Shown here piece by piece: positions 24,901 to 32,633 of a DNA stretch of 64,000 nt (position 1 is its first letter; each line of letters begins with the position of its first letter). Position numbers and translations under genes: made by a program. A model generated the notes under the pieces. The model saw nothing but the letters and a program-made list of their open reading frames with translations, did not search any database and was not told the origin of the DNA. The DNA lies in assembly GCA_002403075.1 (NCBI GenBank), contig DHHB01000012.1, positions 12,889-76,888 of the forward strand, in the 5' to 3' direction. This DNA is from a bacterium UBP1_UBA4783 (GTDB taxonomy: Bacteria; Krumholzibacteriota; Krumholzibacteriia; Krumholzibacteriales; Krumholzibacteriaceae).

Positions 24901-26121
24901 CGCCGGAGCCGCTTCGAGAAAGCGTCCCGCGAGGCGGCTCCCCTCGAGCCGGCCGAAACGCCGGTCGCCTCTGGAGAAGCGGCGGCCGGAAGCGAAGTAA
25001 TCGCCGAGCCGGAGTCGCCCTGGGCGGCGCTCAAGATCGAAGCGGGGACGGTCGGCGGCCAGGGAGAGATCACGGTGCTCTATCTCGACGGCGTCGTCGA
25101 TACGGTAAGCTGCGTGAAGCTCCGCGGCGTTCTGGACGGGCTCGTCGACCGCGGCGCCGTGAAGATCGTTCTCGACATGTCGCGGGTCGAGTACGTGAGC
25201 TCGAGCGGCTGGGGCGTGTTCGCCTCGCGCATACGGGATATCAGGCTGCGAGCGGGAGACATAAAGATATTCGGCATGGATCAGGAAGTCGACGGAATAT
25301 TCCACATGCTCGGATTCGATTCGATCATGCGCTCCTTCGGAATTCTCACCGAAGCGATCGAGGATTTCAAGAACGACGCCACCGCCCTCGCGGCGGAGGA
25401 CGAAACGTTCGACGAGGAATCGCCGGAGGCGGCGGTCGCGGCGTCGGAGCGCGCGCCTGAGCCTGCCGCCGCGGCGCTCGCGATCGCTTCCGCCGGCGGG
25501 ACGGGACGCGAGGGAAGGACCGTCGTCGTGAGGATCGACGGCGCGATCGACTCGTCGACCTCGGAGGCGTTCGAAGCCGAGCTCGACGCGCGATCCGCCG
25601 AGCGTCCGAAGAACCTCGTGCTCGATCTCAGCAGGCTGGTTTACATATCGAGTGGCGGATGGGGTATCATCATCAGATACATGCAAAAGCTCGGCGAAAC
25701 CGGCGGCCGCGTCGTCGTCGCCGGCATGAACTCGATCGTTCTCAAGATATTCCGCGATCTCGGCTTCGAGCCGCTGATCCCGCAGTACGGAACGCTCGAA
25801 AAGGCGCTCGAGGAGCTCGCCCCCGGGATGCGGGAGACCGAAGCGACTCCGGAAGAGGAGGCGTCGGCGCCGGTCGCTGCGGCTCAGCCCGGGGCCGAGG
25901 TCCGGAAGCACGATCTCGCCGACGCGCTGCTCGGCGCTCCGGATATGGCGCCGCTCACGCCGCTCGAGCCGGTCAAGGATACGGAGAAGGTCATCTTCAT
26001 CGATTTCAAACGGCGCACGGACGTGCGCGAGGACAAGGACAAGCGCATTAAGCGGCTCGGCTGGGACGAGTACGGCAAACGGCTGCTCGATTCCGGCCGG
26101 AAGCCCCGGCGCACGAAGTGA
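21910..26121 (+). CDS. Single-chain partner-switching protein: RsbW ATPase, TM sensor, HAMP, PP2C phosphatase, HTH, three STAS domains
   Basis: 1403 residues, overlapping the previous stop in ATGA. Residues ~10-140 are an RsbW/SpoIIAB-type GHKL kinase with N-box DEACTN (E54, N58), DRG (D88) and GGLG (113-116). A hydrophobic helix lies at ~173-195 and another at ~343-368, enclosing a ~145-residue extracytoplasmic sensor. HAMP follows (~365-420), then a PP2C/SpoIIE phosphatase (~425-675) with GDYYD, ADVSGKG, SAGHNP, YTDGVTEA and NDDIT metal and core motifs. Residues ~675-800 are a helix-turn-helix pair resembling IS481/IS3 transposase N-termini (VSVAEACRMMRVSPSTYYRY; RFGAKKIAALYN). Three STAS domains follow (~880-990, ~1052-1155, ~1200-1305), each with YISSxGWG/YVSSSGWG around the phosphorylatable Ser. 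Kinase, phosphatase and antagonist are thus all in one membrane protein. No sigma factor gene lies nearby, so the output is unknown. Confidence 0.85.
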   Translation: MKRRERIRDRETFHLEVPADENNLSEVRDFIAKICDRAGFSKSETNNTKLAVDEACTNIIKHAYKEKGGDIRIDVQASPGTVEISIFDRGEPFDWSKVKEPDLDHYVEIGKKGGLGIYLMNRLMDKLSYSASPAGNRLSMTKRAAAAAASHMPLFDSIIRPKWTSTLRFKFAMRAALGFFGLIMFLWVILFYRQTHDLRDRVADAWLQRKRIAEIIASSSVGALTKDPYDVSGLELSTDAIPRQMRRAPEVKYIRVVHEDGRIFASNRQEEFLTAYAVPAEVRELERGAAFRSVRDDSLGSIREFHQTVYLTDSERGQTTAIGRVVVGVSEPLVTEDIIDPRPMMTLLLVGVFAAGVALLYLLVAIFVRPIQALTDGVRAIGEGSLNDEIQITGPQEIGEIARAFNEITSKFRDAQKNVVEQERLHKEMQVAQEIQQTLLPKRVPAIGGYDIASLYRAAKEVGGDYYDFVRVDDDTLGVVVADVSGKGVPGSLVMTMIRTALRMEARGNHSAAEVMARMNDFVTEDMKKGMFVTIFYSILDSKNRIISYASAGHNPMILYRAETDETYFLNPRGFPVGIKLPDDTLFRRSIDVEKIKLKKDDMLVIYTDGVTEAMNGDRDQYGEDRLIRLIKDCGRLSPQEFIDRLNADIKGFTGDQPQNDDITVVAIKEKLMADEVLYGIRRKLLDLVEVQGVSVAEACRMMRVSPSTYYRYKKRLVELGDRGLQDKTLRREVDIRRVSVEQRKGILEIIRANPRFGAKKIAALYNEGKEERAHLSAAIVYDELKRIRLNTYEMRLEYLRRNRLITDDEFKTLMAAHGSRPRESVEAPAGGEIVPADAAAETEPEAHKAKHVPRAPRAAAAPARRRFAREAFETGEGTAIEVTSEELDGGAVALHVAGHLDSSSAGELEGILESVHEYGYRNIIVDLAAVTYISSGGWGIFTGRVKTLREADGDVVLVGMSSEVYDIYELLGFQQIIMQFPSVEEAVAYIGLPLAERRSRFEKASREAAPLEPAETPVASGEAAAGSEVIAEPESPWAALKIEAGTVGGQGEITVLYLDGVVDTVSCVKLRGVLDGLVDRGAVKIVLDMSRVEYVSSSGWGVFASRIRDIRLRAGDIKIFGMDQEVDGIFHMLGFDSIMRSFGILTEAIEDFKNDATALAAEDETFDEESPEAAVAASERAPEPAAAALAIASAGGTGREGRTVVVRIDGAIDSSTSEAFEAELDARSAERPKNLVLDLSRLVYISSGGWGIIIRYMQKLGETGGRVVVAGMNSIVLKIFRDLGFEPLIPQYGTLEKALEELAPGMRETEATPEEEASAPVAAAQPGAEVRKHDLADALLGAPDMAPLTPLEPVKDTEKVIFIDFKRRTDVREDKDKRIKRLGWDEYGKRLLDSGRKPRRTK

Positions 26122-26125
26122 GCGA

Positions 26126-26902
26126 ATGAAGAAGTACGCTGTCATGACGATGAAGGGCGGGACGGGAAAGACGACGACCGCCGTCTGCCTTTCGCACGGC
26201 CTTTCGCTCGCGGGGAAGCGCGTCCTCCTCGTCGACTGCGATCCGCAGCGGAGCGCCGCGACGAGCTTCGGCGTCAAGGGAGAGCGCGGGCTCGCGGAGC
26301 TCCTGACCTCGGGCGAAGTCGACATCCTGCAGGTGCGCGACAACCTGTTCTTCATCGATTCGGGCGGCCGGCGTCTCGCCGAGGTCGAGCTCGTTCTCGG
26401 CTCGCACGAGAACCGCGAGCGCCGTCTCTCCGAGGCTCTCAAGCATCTGAAGGGATGCGATTACGTGATCTGCGATTGCTCGCCGTCGCTCAACCTCATC
26501 AACATCAACGCGCTCGTATACTGCGACGAAGTGATCATACCCGTTTCGATGGATTATCTCGCGGAGAGGGGGGCGACGGAGACGGCGGGGATCATCGAGG
26601 AGATCCACGCGTTCAACAGCCGGAAACCGATATCCTTCCGGCTGCTCCCGACGTTCTACGACTCGCGCACGCGGCTCGCGCACCGCGTCCTCGAGGATCT
26701 GCGAGAGAGGTTCGGCGACCGCCTTCTCACGACGGTCATACGCATGAACCAGGCGATCAAGGAAGCGCCCGGCCAGCAGAAGACGATTTTCGAACACGCG
26801 CCGCTCTCGCGCGGCGCGTTCGACTATTACCATCTCACCGAGGAGATTCTCGGCCGCGATCGTCCGGGCGAGAGCCGCGTCGGCGAGTCCCAGGGAAGCT
26901 GA
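26126..26902 (+). CDS. ParA/Soj-family ATPase (orphan)
   Basis: A 258-residue P-loop ATPase of the ParA/MinD superfamily. The deviant Walker A motif KGGTGKTTT (residues ~10-18), Walker A' VDCDPQ, and Walker B-like VICDCSPS are intact, so it should bind ATP and dimerise. It starts four bases after the signalling protein and no parB or parS-like element is next to it, so chromosome or plasmid partition is not implied. Such orphan ParA proteins often position membrane or cytoplasmic protein clusters (chemoreceptors, secretion machines). In this operon it might localise the membrane-bound partner-switching protein or the surface-protein machinery; that is inference from context. Confidence 0.85.
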   Translation: MKKYAVMTMKGGTGKTTTAVCLSHGLSLAGKRVLLVDCDPQRSAATSFGVKGERGLAELLTSGEVDILQVRDNLFFIDSGGRRLAEVELVLGSHENRERRLSEALKHLKGCDYVICDCSPSLNLININALVYCDEVIIPVSMDYLAERGATETAGIIEEIHAFNSRKPISFRLLPTFYDSRTRLAHRVLEDLRERFGDRLLTTVIRMNQAIKEAPGQQKTIFEHAPLSRGAFDYYHLTEEILGRDRPGESRVGESQGS

Positions 26903-26957
26903 TCTGGCGCCGGCGGGCGCGTTGTGCTACCATCCGGCCCGTACGGAAGGAGAACCG

Positions 26958-28076
26958 GTGACGGGGTTCGAGCTGAGGGAAGAGATCGATCACGGCGGCC
27001 GGAAGTACTTCCTGCAGACGAGCCTGCTTCCCCAGCGGGGGATCGTCCAAAGCTCGTTCTTCAGGAACGGCGTGCTGTTCGACACGGCGCACGTCTCCGT
27101 CGACGGCAAAGCCCCCGCCGAAGATCTGCGCCGCGCGGCCAAGGAAGCGCATCTCGACAACAAGCGCCGGTTCCTCATCGTGCTCGGCGTGAGCGAGCGC
27201 GTCCGGGCCGCCGACGATCCGAAACCGCACGTGCGCATCGCCCAGGCGCTCGCGAGGCGCCACCTCTGCGAGGAAGCCGTCCGGGAGGCTCGGAAAGCGG
27301 TCGACAAGGGAAACAAGGATTCCCTCCCCTATTTTATCATCGGATCCTGCAGCTTCGAATCGGGGGATTTCGACGAGGCGATGAAGGCCGTGCAGGCGGG
27401 CCTCGCCATCAACCCCGAATACCCCGATCTGCACAACCTGCTCGGCGCCGTTCACCTCAAGCAGCGCCGTTGCCGGCAAGCGATCGAATGCTTCAACCGC
27501 GCCATCGGGCTCAACCTCTATTACGGCGAGCCGTACTTCAACCTGGCGCGCGCCTTCCTCCTCAACACGATCGTCAAGGAGGATTACGAGCTCTCGCGCG
27601 ACATCGAGACCGCTTTCATCGGCAATCTCGACCGCGCGTCGCAGCTCGATCCGTATCTCGTCGCCGAGCGCGTCGACGAGGCCAAGAGGCTCTTTCGCGA
27701 GGGGGATTACGCCCGGGCGTACGAGACGCTCGAGAGCGCCAAGGGCCGCCCGGAGCGGGGAGGGATCGACGATATCGTGCTCGATCTCTACATGATGCTG
27801 CTCTACGACGGCGAGGACCTGCGCGAAGAGGATATCGAGGCGTATCTCGACCGGGTGAGGGAAATCGTCGACCAGAATCCGACCTTCGCCGACGGGCACA
27901 ACAGTCTCGGTATTCTGTATACCGCAAAGTGCAAGATATTCATGGACCGGGCGAACAAGGCCTTCCGGAAAGCCCTTGAAATCAATAGCAATTACCAAAA
28001 AGCCCAGAAGAATTTGCGTTTATCCGAGAACGACCGGCAAGGAATATTTATCCTTTTAAAGGCACTATTGGACTGA
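26958..28076 (+). CDS. TPR-repeat protein
   Basis: A 372-residue protein without signal peptide. The GTG at 26958 is chosen because AAGGAG (26947-26952) sits five bases upstream; an in-frame start at 26922 has no ribosome site. An N-terminal ~85-residue segment (ELREEIDHGGRKYFLQTSLL, then RNGVLFDTAHVSVDG) is not recognised. Tetratricopeptide units follow: EEAVREARKAVDKGN, GDFDEAMKAVQAGLAINPEY, RQAIECFNRAIGLNLYYGEP and a final ANKAFRKALEINSNYQKAQ. The last ~30 codons are AT-richer than the rest. It lies between the ParA-like gene and the STAS genes, and probably works as a scaffold for that system. Confidence 0.75.
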   Translation: MTGFELREEIDHGGRKYFLQTSLLPQRGIVQSSFFRNGVLFDTAHVSVDGKAPAEDLRRAAKEAHLDNKRRFLIVLGVSERVRAADDPKPHVRIAQALARRHLCEEAVREARKAVDKGNKDSLPYFIIGSCSFESGDFDEAMKAVQAGLAINPEYPDLHNLLGAVHLKQRRCRQAIECFNRAIGLNLYYGEPYFNLARAFLLNTIVKEDYELSRDIETAFIGNLDRASQLDPYLVAERVDEAKRLFREGDYARAYETLESAKGRPERGGIDDIVLDLYMMLLYDGEDLREEDIEAYLDRVREIVDQNPTFADGHNSLGILYTAKCKIFMDRANKAFRKALEINSNYQKAQKNLRLSENDRQGIFILLKALLD

Positions 28077-28121
28077 ACCTTGCTATCTTTAACCTGGGCA
28101 TAGGAGAGGACCGGTCACGTT

Positions 28122-28490
28122 ATGGACAAGCTCGCCATAGACGTAGAATACGTCGATAACGTCGTCGTCCTGAAGCTTCGCGGCATCGTCGACTCCGGAA
28201 CCGCGCAGTTTCTCGAGGATACGTTCAACGAGCTCGTCGCGGCGAGCACGGTCCGCATCGTCGCCGATCTCGGCGATGTGAACTACATAAGCTCGGCCGG
28301 CTGGGGGATATTCGTGGGGGAGATCAAGGGGATACGCCAGCGCGGCGGAGACATCAAGCTCGCGGCAATGCCTCCCGACGTGAGGGAGGTGTTCGAGCTC
28401 CTCGAGTTCAGCACGCTTTTGCGGCCGTACGGGACGCGCGAGGAGGCGATCGCCGCGTTTACCGCGCATCAGAATACGAAAACGTCATAG
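28122..28490 (+). CDS. STAS-domain anti-sigma-factor antagonist-like protein, copy 1
   Basis: A 122-residue stand-alone STAS protein of the SpoIIAA/RsbV type. The pattern VVVLKLRGIVDSGTA, VADLGDVNYISSAGWGIF and IKLAAMPPDVREVFELLEF covers the whole fold. The serine that RsbW kinases phosphorylate is retained in YISSAGWG, but the usual preceding Asp (DSSG) is Ser. It is the same signature as in the three STAS domains of the large upstream protein, so it is a plausible substrate of that protein's kinase and phosphatase domains. The start is ATG 28122. The second STAS gene follows after 22 bases. Confidence 0.85.
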   Translation: MDKLAIDVEYVDNVVVLKLRGIVDSGTAQFLEDTFNELVAASTVRIVADLGDVNYISSAGWGIFVGEIKGIRQRGGDIKLAAMPPDVREVFELLEFSTLLRPYGTREEAIAAFTAHQNTKTS

Positions 28491-28512
28491 CGCCGGAAGA
28501 AGCGAGGTTGGA

Positions 28513-28950
28513 ATGGAAGGGATCAACGTATCGTTCTCGAAGCCCGAGGATAATCCGGACGTGTCGGTGCTGTCCGTTCAAGGGTACGTGGATACCACGA
28601 CGTCGGCCGAGCTCGAGGAGAGTCTGAAGAGGCTGCTCAAGAAAAACCGATTCAACATCGTCATCGATCTCGCCGGCGTGAACTATATCTCATCGGCCGG
28701 ATGGGGCATCTTCATCAGCGAAATCAAATCGATCCGGGAGACCGGCGGCGATCTCAAGCTCGCCTCGATGGTCGCTGACGTGTACGAGGTGTTCGAGCTC
28801 CTCGAGTTTCAAACGATCCTCGAGAGCTACGATACCGTCGCCGAAGCGGTGAAATCGTTCGGCGCGCCGGGAGGAGACGCCGGATCGGAGAAGCCGGAAA
28901 GCCGCGCCGGCGCCAAGGTCGGCAGCACGCACGGACCGAAGACCGACTAG
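28513..28950 (+). CDS. STAS-domain anti-sigma-factor antagonist-like protein, copy 2
   Basis: A 145-residue paralogue of the preceding gene. It has SVLSVQGYVDTTTSAELEE, VIDLAGVNYISSAGWGIF and LKLASMVADVYEVFELLEF. An acidic to basic low-complexity tail of ~30 residues (after SFGAPG) is not part of the fold. The retained Ser within YISSAGWG is the expected phosphorylation site. SD-like GAAGAAGCGAGG precedes the ATG at 28513. This is the last gene of the long unit that starts at 6969; an intrinsic terminator follows. Confidence 0.85.
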   Translation: MEGINVSFSKPEDNPDVSVLSVQGYVDTTTSAELEESLKRLLKKNRFNIVIDLAGVNYISSAGWGIFISEIKSIRETGGDLKLASMVADVYEVFELLEFQTILESYDTVAEAVKSFGAPGGDAGSEKPESRAGAKVGSTHGPKTD

Positions 28951-28984
28951 ATCCCGGCTCGTTTCTTCCCTCGGAGACGGCACG

Positions 28985-29017
28985 AGCGCCGGCGCCACAG
29001 CGCCGGCGCTCTTTCTC
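28985..29017 (+). terminator. Intrinsic terminator after the STAS genes
   Basis: Perfect 10-bp stem AGCGCCGGCG (28985-28994) / CGCCGGCGCT (29001-29010) with loop CCACAG, followed by the pyrimidine tract CTTTCTCT. It separates the STAS genes from the VWA gene. Confidence 0.75.
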
Positions 29018-29046
29018 TATGACGCCGCTCCGCTTTCTGATAGCAT
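29018..29046 (+). promoter_or_regulatory. Candidate promoter for the VWA-protein gene
   Basis: An extended -10, TG-A-TAGCAT (TAGCAT at 29041-29046), lies directly behind the terminator, with TATGAC 17 bases upstream as a weak -35. The start codon is at 29083. Confidence 0.35.
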
Positions 29047-29082
29047 GAGAACCCGCCGCCCGGCCCCGAGGGAGAACGAGAT

Positions 29083-31245
29083 ATGGACCTGGATATCGCT
29101 CTGCGGTTCACCATCTGGACGACGGCTCTCGCCGTGGGGCTCGTCGTTCTTTCCGTCGCCGCGTACCGCCGCACGGCCCCGCCTTTGCCCCCCGCGCGGC
29201 GCGCGCTGCTCCGGGCTCTTCGCGCCGCGAGCTTCGCGGTCCTCGCTCTCCTCGTCGTCAATCCGGCGATCGTCATGACGCGTACGGAAACGCGCCGGCC
29301 GCTCGTGATCGTGCTTCTCGACCGGTCGCGCAGCATGGAAACGCGCGACGCCGGCGGCCTTCCGAGGCTCGACGCCGCCCTCGAGGACGCCGAGCGCCTG
29401 CGGCGCGAGATCTCGCGGAGACAAGCGGAGGTCGTCGTCCTCCCGTTCGCGGACGCCCTCGCGCCGGATGCCCTTCAGCCGGGCGGGACGGTGGCGCCCG
29501 ATCGGGACGGCACCGATATCCGGGGCGCCCTCGACGGCGCGGGGGATCGATACCCCGGCGCGGTCGCCGCGGTCGTGCTGCTGAGCGACGGCCGGACGAC
29601 GCGCGGAATGGTCGCGAGCGGGAAAGGCGCGTACGCCCCCGTTTTCGCGGTCGGATACGGAGACACCGCCCGAAGCGCCGACGTCGCCGTCGAGGAGGTC
29701 GTCGCGGATCGCGTCGCCTATCGGGGAACGACGGTTCCCGTGGAGGCGGTCATACGGGCCGAGGGCTTTCGCGGAAGCGTCGTCGAGGTGCGTCTCATCG
29801 AAGATGGAAAACGCGTCGCCGCCGTCGTGCTCGCGGTGCGCCGGGACAGCGAGCTTCTCGCCGCCGCTTTCGACTACCTTTTCGAGCGCGAGGGGGCGCG
29901 CCGTCTCACCGTCGAGGCGATTCCCGGCGGGCCCGAGCGCGACCGCGGCAACAACAGCGAATCGATCCGTATCGACGTGCGCAAGGAGAGGATTCGCCTG
30001 CTCTACGTGGACAATCTCGCGGATTGGAACTCGGCGTTCCTCCGCGATCTCGTCGGGCGGTCGGAGCGGCTCGAGGGGGAGATCGCGCTCGGGGCCGCCG
30101 GACGGGGATTCACCCTCGATCCGGGGGGAGCGCGTTGGACCTTTCCGCGGGCCTCATCCGGGCTCGCCCGCTACGATCTCGTTATCGTCTCGGACGACGC
30201 GCGTCTCTTCGCCGAGAGGGAGAACGTCGAAACGCTCGTTCGATATGTCGAGGAGGGGGGTAGCGCGCTCTTTCTCGCCGACGAGGGATCGCCGATGGCG
30301 CGGGGCGGGGAGTCTTTCGGATTGATCGAGCCCGCCCTTCCCGTCCGGCGTGCGGGAACGCCGCGCATCGAGTACGGCGAGCATTTCGTGAAAGTATCGG
30401 CCGAGGCGGCCGGGGAGCGGTTCGCCGCGATGCTCGGTTCGGAGCGCGCGCTCGCCGCGATGCCGCCGCTTCCCGCCGGCATCGCGGGGGTGGTTCCGAG
30501 CGCGGGCGCCGAGACGCCGTTCACCCTCGCGAGCGGTTCGAGCGCGAGGGCGTTCCTCGCGATCGAACGCCGGGGGAGCGGTCTCACGGCCGCCGTGCTC
30601 GGATTCCCCCTGTGGCGATGGAGGCTCGCGGGCGCCGAGGGAGCACGCGTGTACGAATCCTTTTTCGGCGGACTCGTTCAGTACCTCGCGGAGGGCGCGA
30701 AATCGCCCCCGCTCGCCCTCGACGCCGATCGCACGGTGTATCGAAGCGGCGACCGCGTGCGGCTCACCGCCTCGATCGGGGAGAGGGACGCGCCCGGGAC
30801 GCTCCGCGGCGAGCTGCGCCGCGCCGGGGACGCGCCGGCGGATGTGGCCGCCACGTTCCTGTTCGAGCGCGACGCGCGCCGGCGGGGCGTCTATCGCGCG
30901 TCGATCGAGGGTCTCCCGCCGGGATCGTACAGCGCCGTCGCGGTCGAAGGGCCGGGGACCGCCGTCGCGTCGAGCCCCGTCGCGTTCGCCGTCGAACCGG
31001 CTTCTGTGGAGTTACTCGATCTCTCGAGGGACGGCTCGCTCCTCGCTCGAATCGCCGCCGAGTCGGGCGGCGTCTGCGTCGAGCGCGGCTCGATCGATTC
31101 GGTCGTCGCGGCGTTCGATCTCTCGGGCCGGAGCGTGGACCGGCGGAGCGCGCGCGAGCTGCGCGGAAGCGTGCCCGCCCTGATCGTTCTCGTCGCCCTT
31201 CTCGGAGCCGAGTGGATCGCCCGGAAAGCGTGGGGGCTCGTATGA
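29083..31245 (+). CDS. Membrane protein with von Willebrand A domain
   Basis: A 720-residue protein with two N-terminal membrane helices (FTIWTTALAVGLVVLSVAAY and AASFAVLALLVVNPAIVM) and one at the C-terminus (SVPALIVLVALLGAEWI). Residues ~85-215 form a VWA domain with the metal-site motif LLDRSRSM (DxSxS) and LLSDGRTT. A beta-rich region follows, then a class I glutamine amidotransferase-like fold starting at RIRLLYVDNLADWNSAFLRDL, without visible catalytic Cys-His-Glu. This layout matches the large BatA-type/VWA membrane proteins of FCB and planctomycete genomes, whose role is unclear. It overlaps the next gene in ATGA. The start is ATG 29083 with GGAG upstream. Confidence 0.75.
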   Translation: MDLDIALRFTIWTTALAVGLVVLSVAAYRRTAPPLPPARRALLRALRAASFAVLALLVVNPAIVMTRTETRRPLVIVLLDRSRSMETRDAGGLPRLDAALEDAERLRREISRRQAEVVVLPFADALAPDALQPGGTVAPDRDGTDIRGALDGAGDRYPGAVAAVVLLSDGRTTRGMVASGKGAYAPVFAVGYGDTARSADVAVEEVVADRVAYRGTTVPVEAVIRAEGFRGSVVEVRLIEDGKRVAAVVLAVRRDSELLAAAFDYLFEREGARRLTVEAIPGGPERDRGNNSESIRIDVRKERIRLLYVDNLADWNSAFLRDLVGRSERLEGEIALGAAGRGFTLDPGGARWTFPRASSGLARYDLVIVSDDARLFAERENVETLVRYVEEGGSALFLADEGSPMARGGESFGLIEPALPVRRAGTPRIEYGEHFVKVSAEAAGERFAAMLGSERALAAMPPLPAGIAGVVPSAGAETPFTLASGSSARAFLAIERRGSGLTAAVLGFPLWRWRLAGAEGARVYESFFGGLVQYLAEGAKSPPLALDADRTVYRSGDRVRLTASIGERDAPGTLRGELRRAGDAPADVAATFLFERDARRRGVYRASIEGLPPGSYSAVAVEGPGTAVASSPVAFAVEPASVELLDLSRDGSLLARIAAESGGVCVERGSIDSVVAAFDLSGRSVDRRSARELRGSVPALIVLVALLGAEWIARKAWGLV

Positions 31246-32543
31246 CGGAGCAGTCCGCCTTCCGCGCGGGACCGGCGCGGCGTCGAGCGCGCGAGATCGT
31301 TCTCGCGGCCGTACTCGTCGCGCTGTCGTCGGCTACGGTCTCCGCCGGACGATCGCCGGACCGGGCGCGAAAAGGGGATCCCGCGGCGTACGCTCTCTTC
31401 AGGAAGATGTACGGAGCGTTGCGGGACGCGAAGACCCTTTCCCTCGAGAGCGAGTTCGTGTGGGAGACGAACGGCGAGGAGATCGGCCGCTCGTCCTACG
31501 AGCTTCGTCTCGGAAGACCGAACCTCGCTCGACTCGAATCGCGCAGCGGCGACGGCTCGCGGACGGGTATCATCGTCGTCGACGGCCGGGATATGTGGGT
31601 ATATTGGCCGACCGGCCGGCCCTCTATGCCGGGGATCGATTCGATTCGCGCCCCCGAGGGCGTGGAAAACACCTTTATCCGGCAGCCCGCTCCCGCCGGA
31701 TCGCGGTCGATCGGCGGCGAGACGAACACCCTCGGAACGGGGATGTCGGCCCCGATCCTCGATCCGAGCATCTTTCACGGACTCGCGGATCCCATGGAGC
31801 CGTTTCTCGACGAGGTGCGAAGCATCGGGATCTCGACGGTCGACGGCGAAATCTGCGACATCGTCGTCGCCGAATACGACGAGCGCAAACGCAGCCGCGC
31901 CTTCTGGATCGCGCGGAGCGACGGTCTCCCGCGGAGGCTTATCGAAACGGTGCGGCTCGATCGCGAGATCGTGAAGCGCGAGCACTGGCGGAAGGTTTCG
32001 GTGAACGCGGCGATGCCCCGCGATCTCTTTTCGTGGCGGCCGCCCGCCGGCTGGGAGGAATACCTTCCGCCCACGCTCCATCGCGGGCTGCTTCCGCCCG
32101 GAAGCGTCGCGCCGGATTTCACGGTCGCGCTCCTCGACGGCGCGAGCTTCACGCTATCCGAGCAGCGGGGCAAAACGGTCTGGCTCTGTTTCTGGCGCCT
32201 CGCGTGTCCGCCGTGCCGCGTGGAGCTTCCGCATCTCGAACGGCTGCGCAAACGGCACGGGAAGAACGGGCTCGTCGTCCTGGGCGTCAACTTCGCCGAT
32301 GACCGCGGCCCGGCGCTCGAGTATCTGCGCAAGGAGTCGATCGGTTTCGCGAACGCCGTCGACACCTCCGCCGCCGTGCAGGATCTCTATTACCGCCGCT
32401 ACCAGACGCTGAAGGGCCACAGCGCCGTTCCTCTCAACTACATCATCGATCCCGAAGGCCGCGTCGCCGACGCGTGGTACGGATACGAGAAGGGCTCGGG
32501 CGCGGGCAACGCCGCGTTGAAACGGCTCGGGGTCATCCGCTGA
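31242..32543 (+). CDS. Exported fusion of LolA-like (DUF2092) domain and TlpA-type thioredoxin
   Basis: A 433-residue protein. The ATG at 31242 overlaps the VWA stop. A signal peptide or anchor (REIVLAAVLVALSSATVSA) leads to a DUF2092/LolA-like beta domain (residues ~50-275: LESEFVWETNGEEIGRSSYELRL-type start, then WVYWPTGRPSMPG). From ~285 a thioredoxin-like AhpC/TSA-TlpA domain begins: GSVAPDFTVALLDGASFTLS, FWRLACPPCRVELPHLERL with redox pair CPPC, and the cis-Pro region HSAVPLNYIIDPEG. It should act in the periplasm as a thiol-disulfide protein, perhaps on lipoprotein or c-type cytochrome partners. Fusions of this kind are known in Planctomycetes and Acidobacteria; the substrate is unknown. 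Confidence 0.8.
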   Translation: MTEQSAFRAGPARRRAREIVLAAVLVALSSATVSAGRSPDRARKGDPAAYALFRKMYGALRDAKTLSLESEFVWETNGEEIGRSSYELRLGRPNLARLESRSGDGSRTGIIVVDGRDMWVYWPTGRPSMPGIDSIRAPEGVENTFIRQPAPAGSRSIGGETNTLGTGMSAPILDPSIFHGLADPMEPFLDEVRSIGISTVDGEICDIVVAEYDERKRSRAFWIARSDGLPRRLIETVRLDREIVKREHWRKVSVNAAMPRDLFSWRPPAGWEEYLPPTLHRGLLPPGSVAPDFTVALLDGASFTLSEQRGKTVWLCFWRLACPPCRVELPHLERLRKRHGKNGLVVLGVNFADDRGPALEYLRKESIGFANAVDTSAAVQDLYYRRYQTLKGHSAVPLNYIIDPEGRVADAWYGYEKGSGAGNAALKRLGVIR

Positions 32544-32571
32544 TCCGCGGACATCCGCGAACATATTTCTC

Positions 32572-32600
32572 TTGAAAACGCTCGGGCGATCTGCTTGAAT
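32572..32600 (+). promoter_or_regulatory. Candidate promoter for the lamin-tail protein gene
   Basis: TTGAAA (32572-32577), 17 bases, TTGAAT (32595-32600), with TGC directly in front of the -10. It lies in the 90-base gap before the next gene. Confidence 0.4.
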
Positions 32601-32633
32601 CGATCCCGGCTCGTGTGAAGGGTGGTGGTCGTG

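Noticed and set aside
21784..26442. Very long open frame on the minus strand (about 1550 codons) opposite the partner-switching gene
   Set aside because: It mirrors a high-GC gene with strongly biased third positions. The translation is Arg/Asp/Leu-rich without domains, and the + strand protein has clear domains throughout.
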